From contig NZ_QUNO01000001.1 in the NCBI RefSeq assembly GCF_003387475.1, forward strand, positions 558,001-622,000: 64,000 nt of DNA, given 5' to 3'. Below the pieces are notes generated by a model. It was not told the origin of the DNA. It saw nothing but the letters and a program-made list of their open reading frames with translations, and ran no database searches. The stretch is from Kutzneria buriramensis (lineage in GTDB: Bacteria; Actinomycetota; Actinomycetes; Mycobacteriales; Pseudonocardiaceae). Shown in pieces: positions 27,160 through 37,222 of this stretch (its first letter is position 1; the number at the start of each line of letters is the position of its first letter). Position numbers and translations under genes: made by a program.

Positions 27160-27990
27160 TCAGGCCCTCGCCGCCGGCCGACCGGCGCGCTGATACCCCA
27201 CCGGGGCGCGTTTCACGTCGCCGTACAGCAAGGCGTCGTACGTCTTGTCGCCGTTCAGCTGCCGCAGCAGGAACGCCGTGATCAGCGCCTTGGCGACGGT
27301 CTGTGTCCTCGCCTCGCCGCGGCCGTGCAGCAGCAGCTCGCTCCAGTGCCGGCCCTCGGCGAAGCCGAGGTGGTTGGCGTCGGCGATGGTGCGCAGCTGC
27401 ACCGGCCCGCCCCAGTTCTGCGCGATCGCCTCGGCGTGGCCGACCGGCGGCGCGATCAGGTCCTCCTCGGCGGCGAGGTGCACGGCCGGCATCCGGCACA
27501 GCCGGGCGGCCTCCACCGCCGACGGCCGCGTCTCCGACGCCGCGACGGTGAACACGCCGCGGATCCGGTCGTCCTCGGCCGCCGCGAGCACCGCCGCGCC
27601 CGCGCCCGCCGAATGCCCGCCGACCGCGAGCTTGTCCCCGTCGACGCTCAGGTCGCCGTCGCCGAGCCGCACGCCCGACACCACGTCCAGCGCCGTGCGC
27701 AGGTCGTCGGCGAACAGCCGGGCCGACGCCAGCGGGCCACGGTGGGTGGCCGGCGCGGCCACGACCACGCCCCAGGACGCGAGGTGCCGGAACAGGCCCA
27801 GGTAGCGCTGCGGCGGCTGGAGCCAACCGTGCCCGAACGCGACCGCCGGCAGGCCGTGCCCCCGACGCGGGGTGAACAGCGTGCCCGGCAGCCCGACCAG
27901 GGCCAGATCGCCGCGGCGCACGCCGTGCGGACCGGGCCGGCTCAGCTCCGTGAGCGCCTGCTTCGCGGTCAACGGCTTGCGTCGCGACAT
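27160..27990 (-). CDS. Alpha/beta hydrolase, chlorophyllase/dienelactone-hydrolase type
   Basis: The 276-residue enzyme has a nucleophile elbow GGHSAGA at about residue 125, a preceding AFGHGW oxyanion region, a later acidic residue in EEDLIAPP and a catalytic histidine in DANHLGF. This fold hydrolyses esters or lactones; the substrate is unknown. The start is set at MSRRKPLTAKQ because the next upstream codons lie in a repeat region and look non-coding. No signal peptide is present. Confidence 0.8.
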   Translation of the reverse strand: MSRRKPLTAKQALTELSRPGPHGVRRGDLALVGLPGTLFTPRRGHGLPAVAFGHGWLQPPQRYLGLFRHLASWGVVVAAPATHRGPLASARLFADDLRTALDVVSGVRLGDGDLSVDGDKLAVGGHSAGAGAAVLAAAEDDRIRGVFTVAASETRPSAVEAARLCRMPAVHLAAEEDLIAPPVGHAEAIAQNWGGPVQLRTIADANHLGFAEGRHWSELLLHGRGEARTQTVAKALITAFLLRQLNGDKTYDALLYGDVKRAPVGYQRAGRPAARA

Positions 27991-28013
27991 ACCCGGACCG
28001 TACCGCGTCTTCG

Positions 28014-28130
28014 GCGCGCGTTCCGCGCGCGGCTCGGCCGCCCACGAGGCCGGTGCCTTCCCTTGCCGTTTTTCGATCGATGGACAGACTCGATCGAAAA
28101 ACGGCCGCGGTCCAGGCACCGGCGGCGGCC
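28014..28130. repeat. Nested palindromic element A1
   Basis: The element consists of a flank hairpin (28014-28020 with 28024-28030, loop TTC), weak outer arms (28036-28042 with 28124-28130), a 10-bp middle stem GCCGGTGCCT (28049-28058 with 28114-28123) and a perfect 16-bp inner stem (28065-28080 with 28090-28105) around the loop TGGACAGAC. The layout matches 62304-62422, where the inner-stem bases are different but still pair. It lies 24 bp upstream of the hydrolase start. Confidence 0.8.
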
Positions 28131-28252
28131 TCGCGACTTTCGATCAGTATTGGTCTACACCAAATCGATTCCGATCATGGCTCTGACCTGGTGTGACGGG
28201 AAACAACCCGGCCGGCCGCAACCGGCTTGTGGTCTAGCTACCCTGTACCGTC

Positions 28253-30100
28253 GTGTGCGGAATCGTGGGTTACACCGGTCATCGCCCGGCGCTGGACGTC
28301 GTCCTCGAGGGCTTGCGCCGTCTGGAGTATCGCGGATACGACTCGGCGGGCGTCGCCGTGCTCGACGGCGAGGGCGGCCTGGCCGTCGAACGCAAGGCCG
28401 GCCGGCTGGCCAACCTGGAGGCCCGGCTCGACGAGGTCGGCCGGGACACGCTGACCGGCGGCACCGGCATGGGCCACACCCGGTGGGCCACGCACGGCGC
28501 GCCGATCGACCGCAACTCGCACCCGCACCGGGACACCACCGGACGGATCGCGGTGGTGCACAACGGGATCATCGAGAACTTCGCGCAGCTGCGGGCCGAA
28601 CTGGAGGCCGACGGCGTCGAGCTGGCCAGCGACACCGACAGCGAGACGGCCGCGCACCTGGTCGCCCGGGTCTACGACGGCGACCTCGCCGCGGCCGTGC
28701 GGACCGTGTGCCGGCGCCTGGAGGGTGCGTTCACGCTGGTCGTGACCCACGTCGACGAGCCGGACAAGGTGGTCGCGGCGCGCCGCTCCTCGCCGCTGGT
28801 GGTCGGCGTCGGCGACGGCGAGACCTTCCTGGCCTCCGACGTGGCCGCGTTCATCGAGCACACCCGGGACGCCGTCGAGCTGGGCCAGGACCAGATCGTC
28901 ACGATCACCAAGGACGGCTACGAGGTCACCGACTTCCACGGGGAGCCGGTGCAGGCCAAGCCGTTCCAGGTGAACTGGGACCTGTCGGCCGCCGAGAAGG
29001 GCGGCCACGACTACTTCATGCTCAAGGAGATCGAGGAGCAGCCGGAGGCGCTGGCCAACACCCTGCGCGGGCACTTCGCCGACGGCCGGATCGTGCTCGA
29101 CGAGCAGCGGCTGGCCGACCAGGACCTGCGCGACGTGGACAAGGTCTTCGTCGTCGCCTGCGGCACCGCCTACCACTCCGGCCTGGTCGCCAAGTACGCC
29201 ATCGAGCACTGGACGCGGCTGCCCGTGGAGTGCGAGCTGGCCAGCGAGTTCCGCTACCGCGACCCGGTGCTGGACCGTGACACCCTGGTGGTGGCCATCT
29301 CGCAGTCCGGCGAGACCGCCGACACGCTGGAGGCGGTGCGGCACGCCCGTGAGCAGAAGGCCCGCGTGCTGGCCATCTGCAACACCAACGGCGCGCAGAT
29401 CCCGCGCGAGTCCGACGCCGTGCTCTACACGCACGCCGGCCCGGAGATCGGGGTCGCCGCGACCAAGACGTTCCTCGCCCAGATCGCCGCGAACTACCTG
29501 GTCGGCCTGGCGCTGGCGCAGGCCCGTGGCACCAAGTACCCGGACGAGGTGGCCCGCGAGTTCCGCGAGTTGGAGGCCATGCCGGCGGCGGTGCAGCACG
29601 CTCTGGGCACCGTCGACCAGGTCCGGGCGCTCGGCCGGGAGCTGTCCGACTCCAAGGCGGTGCTGTTCCTCGGGCGGCACGTCGGCTTCCCCGTCGCCCT
29701 GGAGGGCGCGTTGAAGCTGAAGGAGTTGGCGTACATGCACGCCGAGGGCTTCGCCGCCGGCGAGCTCAAGCACGGCCCGATCGCGCTGATCGAGGACCAG
29801 CTCCCGGTGGTCGTCGTGATGCCGTCGCCGAAGGGTCGGGCGGTGCTGCACAGCAAGCTGCTGTCCAACATCAGCGAGATCCAGGCCCGGGGTGCGCGCA
29901 CCATCGTCATCGCCGAGGAGGGGGACGACACGGTCAAGCCGTTCGCGGACCACCTGATCGAGGTACCGGCGGTGCCAACCCTGTTGCAGCCCTTGGTTTC
30001 CAGTGTCCCCCTTCAGGTGTTGGCGGCCGAGATCGCCCGCAGCCGCGGCTACGACGTCGACAAGCCGCGTAACCTCGCGAAGTCCGTGACCGTCGAGTGA
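28253..30100 (+). CDS. glmS: Glutamine-fructose-6-phosphate aminotransferase
   Basis: GlmS makes glucosamine 6-phosphate from fructose 6-phosphate and glutamine, feeding GlmM (22518). The 615-residue protein has the N-terminal nucleophile Cys2 (MCGIVGYTG), the glutaminase domain to about 240 and two SIS isomerase domains (about 290-425 and 460-600), ending in KSVTVE. The GTG start has no Shine-Dalgarno; TACCCT at 28239-28244 is placed so that transcription could begin at the start codon, suggesting a leaderless mRNA. Confidence 0.97.
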   Translation: MCGIVGYTGHRPALDVVLEGLRRLEYRGYDSAGVAVLDGEGGLAVERKAGRLANLEARLDEVGRDTLTGGTGMGHTRWATHGAPIDRNSHPHRDTTGRIAVVHNGIIENFAQLRAELEADGVELASDTDSETAAHLVARVYDGDLAAAVRTVCRRLEGAFTLVVTHVDEPDKVVAARRSSPLVVGVGDGETFLASDVAAFIEHTRDAVELGQDQIVTITKDGYEVTDFHGEPVQAKPFQVNWDLSAAEKGGHDYFMLKEIEEQPEALANTLRGHFADGRIVLDEQRLADQDLRDVDKVFVVACGTAYHSGLVAKYAIEHWTRLPVECELASEFRYRDPVLDRDTLVVAISQSGETADTLEAVRHAREQKARVLAICNTNGAQIPRESDAVLYTHAGPEIGVAATKTFLAQIAANYLVGLALAQARGTKYPDEVAREFRELEAMPAAVQHALGTVDQVRALGRELSDSKAVLFLGRHVGFPVALEGALKLKELAYMHAEGFAAGELKHGPIALIEDQLPVVVVMPSPKGRAVLHSKLLSNISEIQARGARTIVIAEEGDDTVKPFADHLIEVPAVPTLLQPLVSSVPLQVLAAEIARSRGYDVDKPRNLAKSVTVE

Positions 30101-30112
30101 TCGAGGCTTCTC

Positions 30113-31546
30113 ATGCGGGGCGTGTGGACTGCCGACCAGGTTCGGGCTGCTGAGCAGCGGGTCTTCACCAGGGTGCCGGAAAGCCGGCTGATGCGGATCG
30201 CCGCGTACGCCGTGGCCAACGAAGTGCTGGCGCTGCTGTCCGACCTGACCGGCGGCACGTCCGGGCGTCGGGTCGGGCTGCTCGTCGGTGCCGGCAACAA
30301 CGGCGGCGACGCCCTGTGGGCGGGCGCTTTCCTTTGCCGGCGCGGGGTTTCCGTGACGGCGGTGCTGCTGTCGCCGGAACGTGCGCACGTCGCCGGGCTG
30401 GCCGCGTTCCGTCGTGCCGGCGGCCGCATCGGTGATTCGGTCGCCGGTGCCGACGTCGTCGTCGACGGCATCGTTGGCTTGTCCGCCAAGGGATCCCTGC
30501 GTCCGAACGCCGCCGCGCTGGTGGATTCCGTGCGGGCGCCGATCGTCGCCGTGGACCTGCCCAGTGGCGTCGACCCCGACACCGGCGCCATCGACGGTCC
30601 GCACGTGGAGGCCGACGTCACCGTGACGTTCGGAGGTCGGAAGCCTTGCCACGTGGTCGGTCCCGGCGCGGTTGCCTCCGGGCGTGTGCGCGTAGTCGAC
30701 ATCGGTATCGCTGACGACCTCGACGACCCGCTCGCAGTGTTGCTGGAGTCCGAGGACATCGCGGACGCGTGGCCCATCCCCGGGCCGACCGACGACAAGT
30801 ACACGCAGGGCGTCACCGGCATCGCCGCCGGATCGGCCACCTACCCCGGTGCCGCCGTGCTCTCCACCGGTGCCGCCGTGCTCGCGACGTCCGGCATGGT
30901 CCGCTACGCCGGCACCGCCGCCGACGTCGTGCGGACCCGGTGGCCCGAGGTCGTCGCGACCGGCAACGTCGGCGACGCCGGCCGGGTACAGGCGTGGGTC
31001 GTCGGGCCCGGCCTCGGCACCGGCAAGGCCGGTCGGGAGGTCCTCGCGGACGTCCTCGCCGCCGGCGTGCCCGTGTGCGCCGACGCCGACGCCATCACCC
31101 TGCTCGCCGGCGACCCCACCCTGTGGGACGCCCGCGACCCCGAGACGCCGCTCGTGCTCACCCCGCACGACCGCGAGTTCGCCCGTCTCGCCGGTGACGT
31201 CGGACCCGACCGCATCGCCGCAGCCCGCCGCGCCGCCGCTCGGTTCCACGCCGTCGTGCTGCTCAAGGGCCATTCCACCGTCGTCGCCGCCCCCGACGGC
31301 CGGGTGCTCGTCAACCAGTCCCGTTCCTCCTGGCCCGCCACCGCCGGCTCCGGCGACGTCCTGTCGGGGCTCATCGGCGCCCTGCTCGCCGCAGGCGAGG
31401 ACCCCTGGCTCGCCGCCGGCTGCGCCGCGTACGTGCACGAGCTCGCCGCCGACCTCGCCGCCGACGGCGCCCCCGCCCCTGCCTCCCACCTCCAGGCCGC
31501 CATCCCCGACGCCATCCGCCACATCCGCAGCGCGTATATACACTAG
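30113..31546 (+). CDS. nnr: Bifunctional NAD(P)H-hydrate epimerase/dehydratase
   Basis: The enzyme repairs hydrated NADH and NADPH. The 477-residue protein joins a YjeF_N epimerase domain (about 1-205, with GAGNNGGDALWAGAF) to an ADP-dependent dehydratase domain (about 220-477, with AGSGDVLSGLIGALLAAG). The full two-domain length is normal. It follows glmS by 12 bp and is probably co-transcribed. Its last codons overlap the first half-site of the vapBC operator. Confidence 0.95.
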   Translation: MRGVWTADQVRAAEQRVFTRVPESRLMRIAAYAVANEVLALLSDLTGGTSGRRVGLLVGAGNNGGDALWAGAFLCRRGVSVTAVLLSPERAHVAGLAAFRRAGGRIGDSVAGADVVVDGIVGLSAKGSLRPNAAALVDSVRAPIVAVDLPSGVDPDTGAIDGPHVEADVTVTFGGRKPCHVVGPGAVASGRVRVVDIGIADDLDDPLAVLLESEDIADAWPIPGPTDDKYTQGVTGIAAGSATYPGAAVLSTGAAVLATSGMVRYAGTAADVVRTRWPEVVATGNVGDAGRVQAWVVGPGLGTGKAGREVLADVLAAGVPVCADADAITLLAGDPTLWDARDPETPLVLTPHDREFARLAGDVGPDRIAAARRAAARFHAVVLLKGHSTVVAAPDGRVLVNQSRSSWPATAGSGDVLSGLIGALLAAGEDPWLAAGCAAYVHELAADLAADGAPAPASHLQAAIPDAIRHIRSAYIH

Positions 31547-31564
31547 ACTCGTCTCTGTATATAC
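31534..31564. promoter_or_regulatory. Likely vapBC operator
   Basis: Two copies of the self-palindromic octamer GTATATAC lie at 31534-31541 and 31557-31564, 23 bp apart centre to centre. They end 17 bp before the antitoxin start. VapB-VapC complexes usually repress their own operon through paired inverted repeats. The AT-rich octamers stand out sharply in this GC-rich sequence, and the left one lies inside nnr. Confidence 0.7.
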
Positions 31565-31581
31565 GGAGACGGAGGCTCGCC

Positions 31582-31788
31582 ATGACGCGCACCCTGATCG
31601 ACATCGACGACGCCCTACTGCTCCAGGCCCAGCAGGTGCTCGGAACCGGCACGAAGAAGGACACGGTCAACACGGCGCTGGCCGAGGTCGTCGCGCTTCA
31701 GGCGCGGCGGAACTTCCTCGCCGCCGCGCGGGGCGGGGCCTTCGCCGACCTCGCCGACCCGGACGTACGGGGTGAGGCGTGGCGGTAG
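31582..31788 (+). CDS. vapB: VapB-type antitoxin
   Basis: The 68-residue protein has an N-terminal ribbon-helix-helix-like segment (TRTLIDIDDALLLQAQQ) for DNA binding and a C-terminal tail (FADLADPDVRGEAWR) of the sort that wraps the toxin. It belongs to the type II VapB class with DUF2191-like features. GGAG lies just upstream of the ATG. It overlaps the toxin gene by ten bases, ensuring coupled expression, and should neutralise the PIN-domain toxin. Confidence 0.88.
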   Translation: MTRTLIDIDDALLLQAQQVLGTGTKKDTVNTALAEVVALQARRNFLAAARGGAFADLADPDVRGEAWR

Positions 31789-32201
31789 CCCGCTACCTGG
31801 CGGACACCAGTGCGTTGGCCCGGCTGCACAAGGCGGTGGTGTACGAGTTCCTGGGGCCGTTGATCGAGGCCGGACTGGTCGCGATCTGCTCGATGGTCGA
31901 GCTGGAGATCTTGTATTCGGCGCGGGGGAAGGGCGACTACGAGAGCCGCCGCGCCCAGTTGGCGGCCGGCTTCGAGCGGCTGCCCTCGCCGGACGAGGTG
32001 TGGCAGCGCGCCGTGGAGGTGCAGGAAGGCCTGGCGCGGCGGGGCTCACACCGTGGCGTCAAGCTGCCGGACCTGCTCATCGCGGCGACCGCCGACCGGC
32101 ACGGTGTGGTGCTCCTGCACTACGACGTCGACTACGACGACATCGCGGCGATCACCGATCAGCCGACCCGGTGGGTGGTGCCGCCGGGCACCGCCGACTG
32201 A
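31779..32201 (+). CDS. vapC: VapC-type PIN-domain ribonuclease toxin
   Basis: The 140-residue PIN-domain protein should cleave RNA, in this family often tRNA or rRNA. The acidic metal ligands are visible in LADTSA (near residue 9), MVELEIL (middle), KLPDLLIAATA and YDVDYDDIA (C-terminal). The GTG start overlaps vapB. The pair interrupts the nnr-alr interval, which suggests acquisition, although codon use is like its neighbours. Confidence 0.9.
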   Translation: MAVARYLADTSALARLHKAVVYEFLGPLIEAGLVAICSMVELEILYSARGKGDYESRRAQLAAGFERLPSPDEVWQRAVEVQEGLARRGSHRGVKLPDLLIAATADRHGVVLLHYDVDYDDIAAITDQPTRWVVPPGTAD

Positions 32202-32272
32202 GCTGTGACGTAGCCCGTTCAGCGGTCTTTGCCCGGCCGGGTGTCCTCGGCCTGTGTCACCATGAACGCGCT

Positions 32273-33415
32273 ATGGCTGATCAGCACAATCCCCTCCCAC
32301 GGGCCGAGGTCCGCATCGACCTGGACGCCGTGAAGCACAACGTCGAGTTGTTGACCCGGCTGGCGGGCCAGTCCGGGGCGCAGACGATGGCTGTGGTCAA
32401 GGCCGACGGGTACGGCCACGGCGCGGTGGCGGTGGGCAACGCGGCGCTGGCAGCGGGCGCGTCGTGGCTGGGCGTGGCCTCGGTGGACGAGGCGCTGGCG
32501 CTGCGCGCGGCGGGCATCCAGGCGCGCATCTTCTGCTGGCTGCACACGGTGGACGACAACTTCGGCCCGGCAGTCGCGGCGGGCATCCACCTGTCGGTGT
32601 CCTCGCTGCGCCAGCTGTGGGCGGTCAACTCGGCGGCCCGCGCGGTCGGCCAGGAGGCCCGGGTCCACCTCAAGATCGATACGGGCCTGACCCGCGGCGG
32701 GGCGCAGCCGGCGGACTGGCCGGCGCTGGTCGAGGCGGCCTCCGCCGCCCACGACGAGGGCACGATCGAGATCGCGGCGGTGTGGTCGCACCTGGCCAAC
32801 GCGGACGAGCCGGGGCACCCGTCGATGGACCGGCAGGCGGCCCGCCTGGACGAGGCGTACAAGGTGGTCCTGGACGCCGGCCTGCACCCGCTGCGCCATC
32901 TGGCCAACTCGGCGGCCACGCTGACCCGCCCGGACCTGCACTTCGACCTGGTGCGCCCGGGCATCGCGGTGTACGGCCTGAACCCGGTCCCGGGCAGCGC
33001 CGACCTGAAGCCGGTGATGACGTTCCGCTCCTCGGTGTCGCTGGTCCGCCGGGTCCCGGCCGGCGAGTCCGTCTCCTACGGCCATACCTGGACCGCCGAC
33101 ACGGACACCACCCTGGCGCTGGTCCCGGTCGGCTACGCGGACGGCGTGCCGCGGGCCCTGTCCGGGCAGATGGACGTCTGGCTGGGCGGCAGCCGGCGGC
33201 CGGTGGTGGGCCGGGTGTGCATGGACCAGATCGTGGTGGACTGCGGCGACGACCCGATCACCGACGGGGACGAGGTGATCCTGTTCGGGTCCGGCGAGCA
33301 CGGCGAGCCGACCGCGCGGGAGTGGGCCGACAGGACCGGCACCATCGACTACGAGATCGTCACCGGGATGTACCGGCCGAGGGTCCGGCGCAGCTACGTC
33401 GGCGGCGCGCGATGA
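32273..33415 (+). CDS. alr: Alanine racemase
   Basis: Alr interconverts L- and D-alanine for peptidoglycan and depends on PLP. The 380-residue protein has the PLP lysine in AVVKADGYGHGA near residue 40 and the second catalytic tyrosine in the SVSYGHTW region. The GRVCMDQIVVD strand is also typical. The ATG is chosen from the family N-terminus; no clear ribosome site is seen. The last codon overlaps the next gene as ATGA. Confidence 0.95.
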   Translation: MADQHNPLPRAEVRIDLDAVKHNVELLTRLAGQSGAQTMAVVKADGYGHGAVAVGNAALAAGASWLGVASVDEALALRAAGIQARIFCWLHTVDDNFGPAVAAGIHLSVSSLRQLWAVNSAARAVGQEARVHLKIDTGLTRGGAQPADWPALVEAASAAHDEGTIEIAAVWSHLANADEPGHPSMDRQAARLDEAYKVVLDAGLHPLRHLANSAATLTRPDLHFDLVRPGIAVYGLNPVPGSADLKPVMTFRSSVSLVRRVPAGESVSYGHTWTADTDTTLALVPVGYADGVPRALSGQMDVWLGGSRRPVVGRVCMDQIVVDCGDDPITDGDEVILFGSGEHGEPTAREWADRTGTIDYEIVTGMYRPRVRRSYVGGAR

Positions 33416-34515
33416 GGCCGTGGGTGAAGGCCGCCGGAGTGACCGGCGGCGTGGTGGGCGCGGCGGCGACGGGTTTAGTCCTGGGCGCGGCGGCGCAGAA
33501 CGCCCGCATCGCACGGCAGCGCCGCGACGCCGACGACCCGCACGAGGACGAGCCGCTCGGCCAGTTACGCCCGAGTCGGGAGTGCACGGTGGCCGCGGAC
33601 GACGGCGTGCCGATCGCGTGCGAGGAGGTCGACCCGGAGGACGGCGGCGCCCCGGAGCTGACCGTCGTGCTGGTGCACGGCTTCGTGCTGGACCGCCGCT
33701 GCTGGCACTTCCAGCGCCGCGACCTGGCGAAGATGGTCGATCCCCGGGTCCGCCTCGTGCTGTACGACCAGCGCAGCCACGGCCGCTCCGGCCGGGCCAC
33801 CGCCGAGTCCAGCACCATCGAGCAGCTGGGCCGCGACCTCGCCGCCGTGCTCAGGGCCTTGGTCCCGGACGGTCCGCTCGTGTTGGTCGGGCACTCCATG
33901 GGCGGCATGACGATCATGGCCCTGGCCGAGCAGGAGCCCGAGCTGTTCGTGGAGCGCGTCCGCGGCGTCGCGCTGATCGGCACCTCGGCCGGCGACGTCG
34001 GCGCGTCCGGCCTGCCCCGTCCGCTGCTGTCCCGGCACAACCCGGCCACCCGCGGCCTCGGCCTGCTCGCGAACTGGCAGCCCGGCCTGGTCGAATGGGC
34101 GCGCAAGGCAGGCGGCCAGCTCACCTGGAGCGCCATCCGCGGCCTGGCCTTCGGCGACCGCGCGGTCAGCCCCAAGCTGGTCGACCTGATGGACACGATG
34201 ATCGACGGGACCTCGCTCGCGGCCATCACCGACTTCGTCCGTACCCTGGGTTCGCACAACCGCTACGCGGCGCTGGCCGGGCTGCGGCACTGCAAGGTGC
34301 TGGTGCTCAGCGGCGACGCCGACCGGCTCACGCCGTTCCGGCACGCCGAGGCGATCGCCGCCGAGCTGCCGGACGCCGAGCTGGTCCGCGCCGAGGGCGC
34401 CGGCCACATGGTGATGCTGGAGCAGGCCGACCTGGTCACCGGACACCTGGTGGAGCTCGTGCGGAGCTGTGCGGACGGCGAGACGAGTGGACGGCGATGG
34501 TGGAAACGGGCGTGA
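33412..34515 (+). CDS. Alpha/beta hydrolase with N-terminal membrane anchor
   Basis: The 367-residue protein has a hydrophobic N-terminal segment (about residues 6-28) that may be a signal anchor. An alpha/beta hydrolase fold follows, with VHGFVLDRRCW, nucleophile VGHSMGGM, acid SGDADRLTP and histidine GAGHMVM. It is coupled to alr and overlaps tsaE by 19 bases. The same neighbour order alr-hydrolase-tsaE is widespread in actinobacteria. The substrate is unknown; an envelope lipid or ester is possible given the anchor. Confidence 0.85.
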   Translation: MRPWVKAAGVTGGVVGAAATGLVLGAAAQNARIARQRRDADDPHEDEPLGQLRPSRECTVAADDGVPIACEEVDPEDGGAPELTVVLVHGFVLDRRCWHFQRRDLAKMVDPRVRLVLYDQRSHGRSGRATAESSTIEQLGRDLAAVLRALVPDGPLVLVGHSMGGMTIMALAEQEPELFVERVRGVALIGTSAGDVGASGLPRPLLSRHNPATRGLGLLANWQPGLVEWARKAGGQLTWSAIRGLAFGDRAVSPKLVDLMDTMIDGTSLAAITDFVRTLGSHNRYAALAGLRHCKVLVLSGDADRLTPFRHAEAIAAELPDAELVRAEGAGHMVMLEQADLVTGHLVELVRSCADGETSGRRWWKRA

Positions 34516-34964
34516 AGGAACTCCGGCTCCCGGAGGAGGCGGACACGGTCGAGTTCGGCCGGCGGCTGGGCGGGTTGCTTCGGGCCGGCGACCTGGTGCT
34601 GCTGTCGGGGCCGCTCGGCGCGGGCAAGACGGCGCTGACCAGGGGCATCGCCGAGGGGCTGGGCGTGCACGGCCGGGTCAGCTCGCCGACGTTCGTGATC
34701 GCCCGTGAGCACCGGGCCGGGACGCGGGGCGTCGGGCTGGTGCACGTCGACGCCTACCGGCTCGGCGGCCGCCTGGACGAGCTGGACGACCTGGACCTGG
34801 ACACCGAGCTGGTGGACGCCGCCGTGGTGGTGGAGTGGGGCGAGGAGGGCGCCGAACGGCTGTCCGACGACCACCTGCTGATCCGCCTGGCCCGGCTCGA
34901 CGACGACGTTCGAGTGGCGGAGCTGCACCCGCACGGTACCTGGACGGAGCGCGAGCTCCCCTGA
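34497..34964 (+). CDS. tsaE: tRNA t6A37 ATPase TsaE
   Basis: TsaE is the small ATPase that works with TsaB and TsaD to make N6-threonylcarbamoyladenosine at tRNA position 37. The 155-residue protein has the Walker A motif GPLGAGKTAL near residue 40, SSPTF and the VEWGE motif. The ATG at 34497 is chosen; a GTG at 34512 that overlaps the upstream stop as GTGA is a real alternative, five codons shorter. tsaB and tsaD follow after the inserted matB gene. Confidence 0.94.
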   Translation: MVETGVKELRLPEEADTVEFGRRLGGLLRAGDLVLLSGPLGAGKTALTRGIAEGLGVHGRVSSPTFVIAREHRAGTRGVGLVHVDAYRLGGRLDELDDLDLDTELVDAAVVVEWGEEGAERLSDDHLLIRLARLDDDVRVAELHPHGTWTERELP

Positions 34965-34969
34965 TTTCC

Positions 34970-35022
34970 GCCACATGCGCTTCCTACTTGCGCCCAGGTG
35001 CCAAGTAGGAAGCGCATGTGGC
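34970..35022. terminator. Perfect 21-bp inverted repeat between tsaE and matB
   Basis: The arms at 34970-34990 and 35002-35022 are exactly complementary over 21 bases around an 11-base spacer. They lie between the convergent ends of tsaE and matB, 5 and 11 bp from the stops. The location suits a bidirectional terminator, but the stem is far longer than the other terminators in this window. Confidence 0.7.
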
Positions 35023-35033
35023 AACAAGGGGAG

Positions 35034-36485
<1,452 letters not shown>

Positions 36486-36541
36486 CCCATCAACCCCTCG
36501 CGTCGAAGTCCGTTCCGATGATGGTCGTACCCTTGACGACC

Positions 36542-37222
36542 GTGCTAGTGCTTGCGATCGACACCGCGACCCCCGCCGTCACCGCCGGAGTGGTCCAGCT
36601 GGACGCCGACGCGGCGCCGCGCACGCTGGCGCAGCGCGTCACCATCGACGCCAAAGCCCACGGCGAGCTGCTGATCCCGCACCTGCGGGAGGCGCTGGCC
36701 GAGGCCGGCAGGACCATGGCCGACGTGGACGCCATCGTGTGCGGCAGCGGCCCCGGCCCGTTCACCGGACTGCGTGTCGGCATGGTCACGGCCGCTGCCC
36801 TCGGGCAGGCGCTGGGCAGGCCGGTGTACCCGGTGCCGACGGTCGACGCCATTGCCGTCGAGGCGCGCAGCGGCCACCGGCTGCTCGTCGCCACCGACGC
36901 CCGCCGGCGGGAGGTCTACTGGGCCGCCTACGACGCCGACGGCGGGCGCGTCGAGGGCCCGCACGTCGACAAGCCCGCCGACCTGGCCGAGAAGCTGCCG
37001 TCGCTGGACGTGGCCAGCGCCGCCGGGCAGGGCGCCGAGATGTACGCCGACGTGCTGGACCTGCCGATCGCGCTGGCCCCGTTCCCGTCGCCGCACGGCC
37101 TGGTCGCCGTGGCGGCCGCGGCGCTGCTGGCCGGCGCCGAGCCGGATCCGATGACCCCGCTCTACCTGCGTCGCCCCGACGCCGTCGTGCCCACCGGGCG
37201 CAAGCGGGTGACGCAGCCGTGA
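36542..37222 (+). CDS. tsaB: tRNA t6A37 biosynthesis protein TsaB
   Basis: TsaB is the inactive TsaD paralogue that forms the TsaB-TsaD-TsaE complex. The 226-residue protein starts with [15 protein letters not shown] and has [17 protein letters not shown] at 36542 is preferred over the ATGs at 36518 and 36521 because it matches the family N-terminus, and TACCCT at 36528-36533 is spaced for a leaderless start there. The stop overlaps rimI as GTGA. Confidence 0.93.
   Translation: MLVLAIDTATPAVTAGVVQLDADAAPRTLAQRVTIDAKAHGELLIPHLREALAEAGRTMADVDAIVCGSGPGPFTGLRVGMVTAAALGQALGRPVYPVPTVDAIAVEARSGHRLLVATDARRREVYWAAYDADGGRVEGPHVDKPADLAEKLPSLDVASAAGQGAEMYADVLDLPIALAPFPSPHGLVAVAAAALLAGAEPDPMTPLYLRRPDAVVPTGRKRVTQP

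Noticed and set aside
28014-28130. Nested palindrome read as an insertion sequence or tRNA
   Set aside because: No transposase frame, target duplication or cloverleaf with anticodon is seen; the nested stems do not fit a tRNA.
28238-31543. Long minus-strand frame opposite glmS and nnr
   Set aside because: Same explanation: glmS and nnr are well conserved and the antisense product is compositional noise.
31772-32272. Upstream extension of alanine racemase to 31772
   Set aside because: It would overlap all of vapC in another frame; the family N-terminus begins at 32273.
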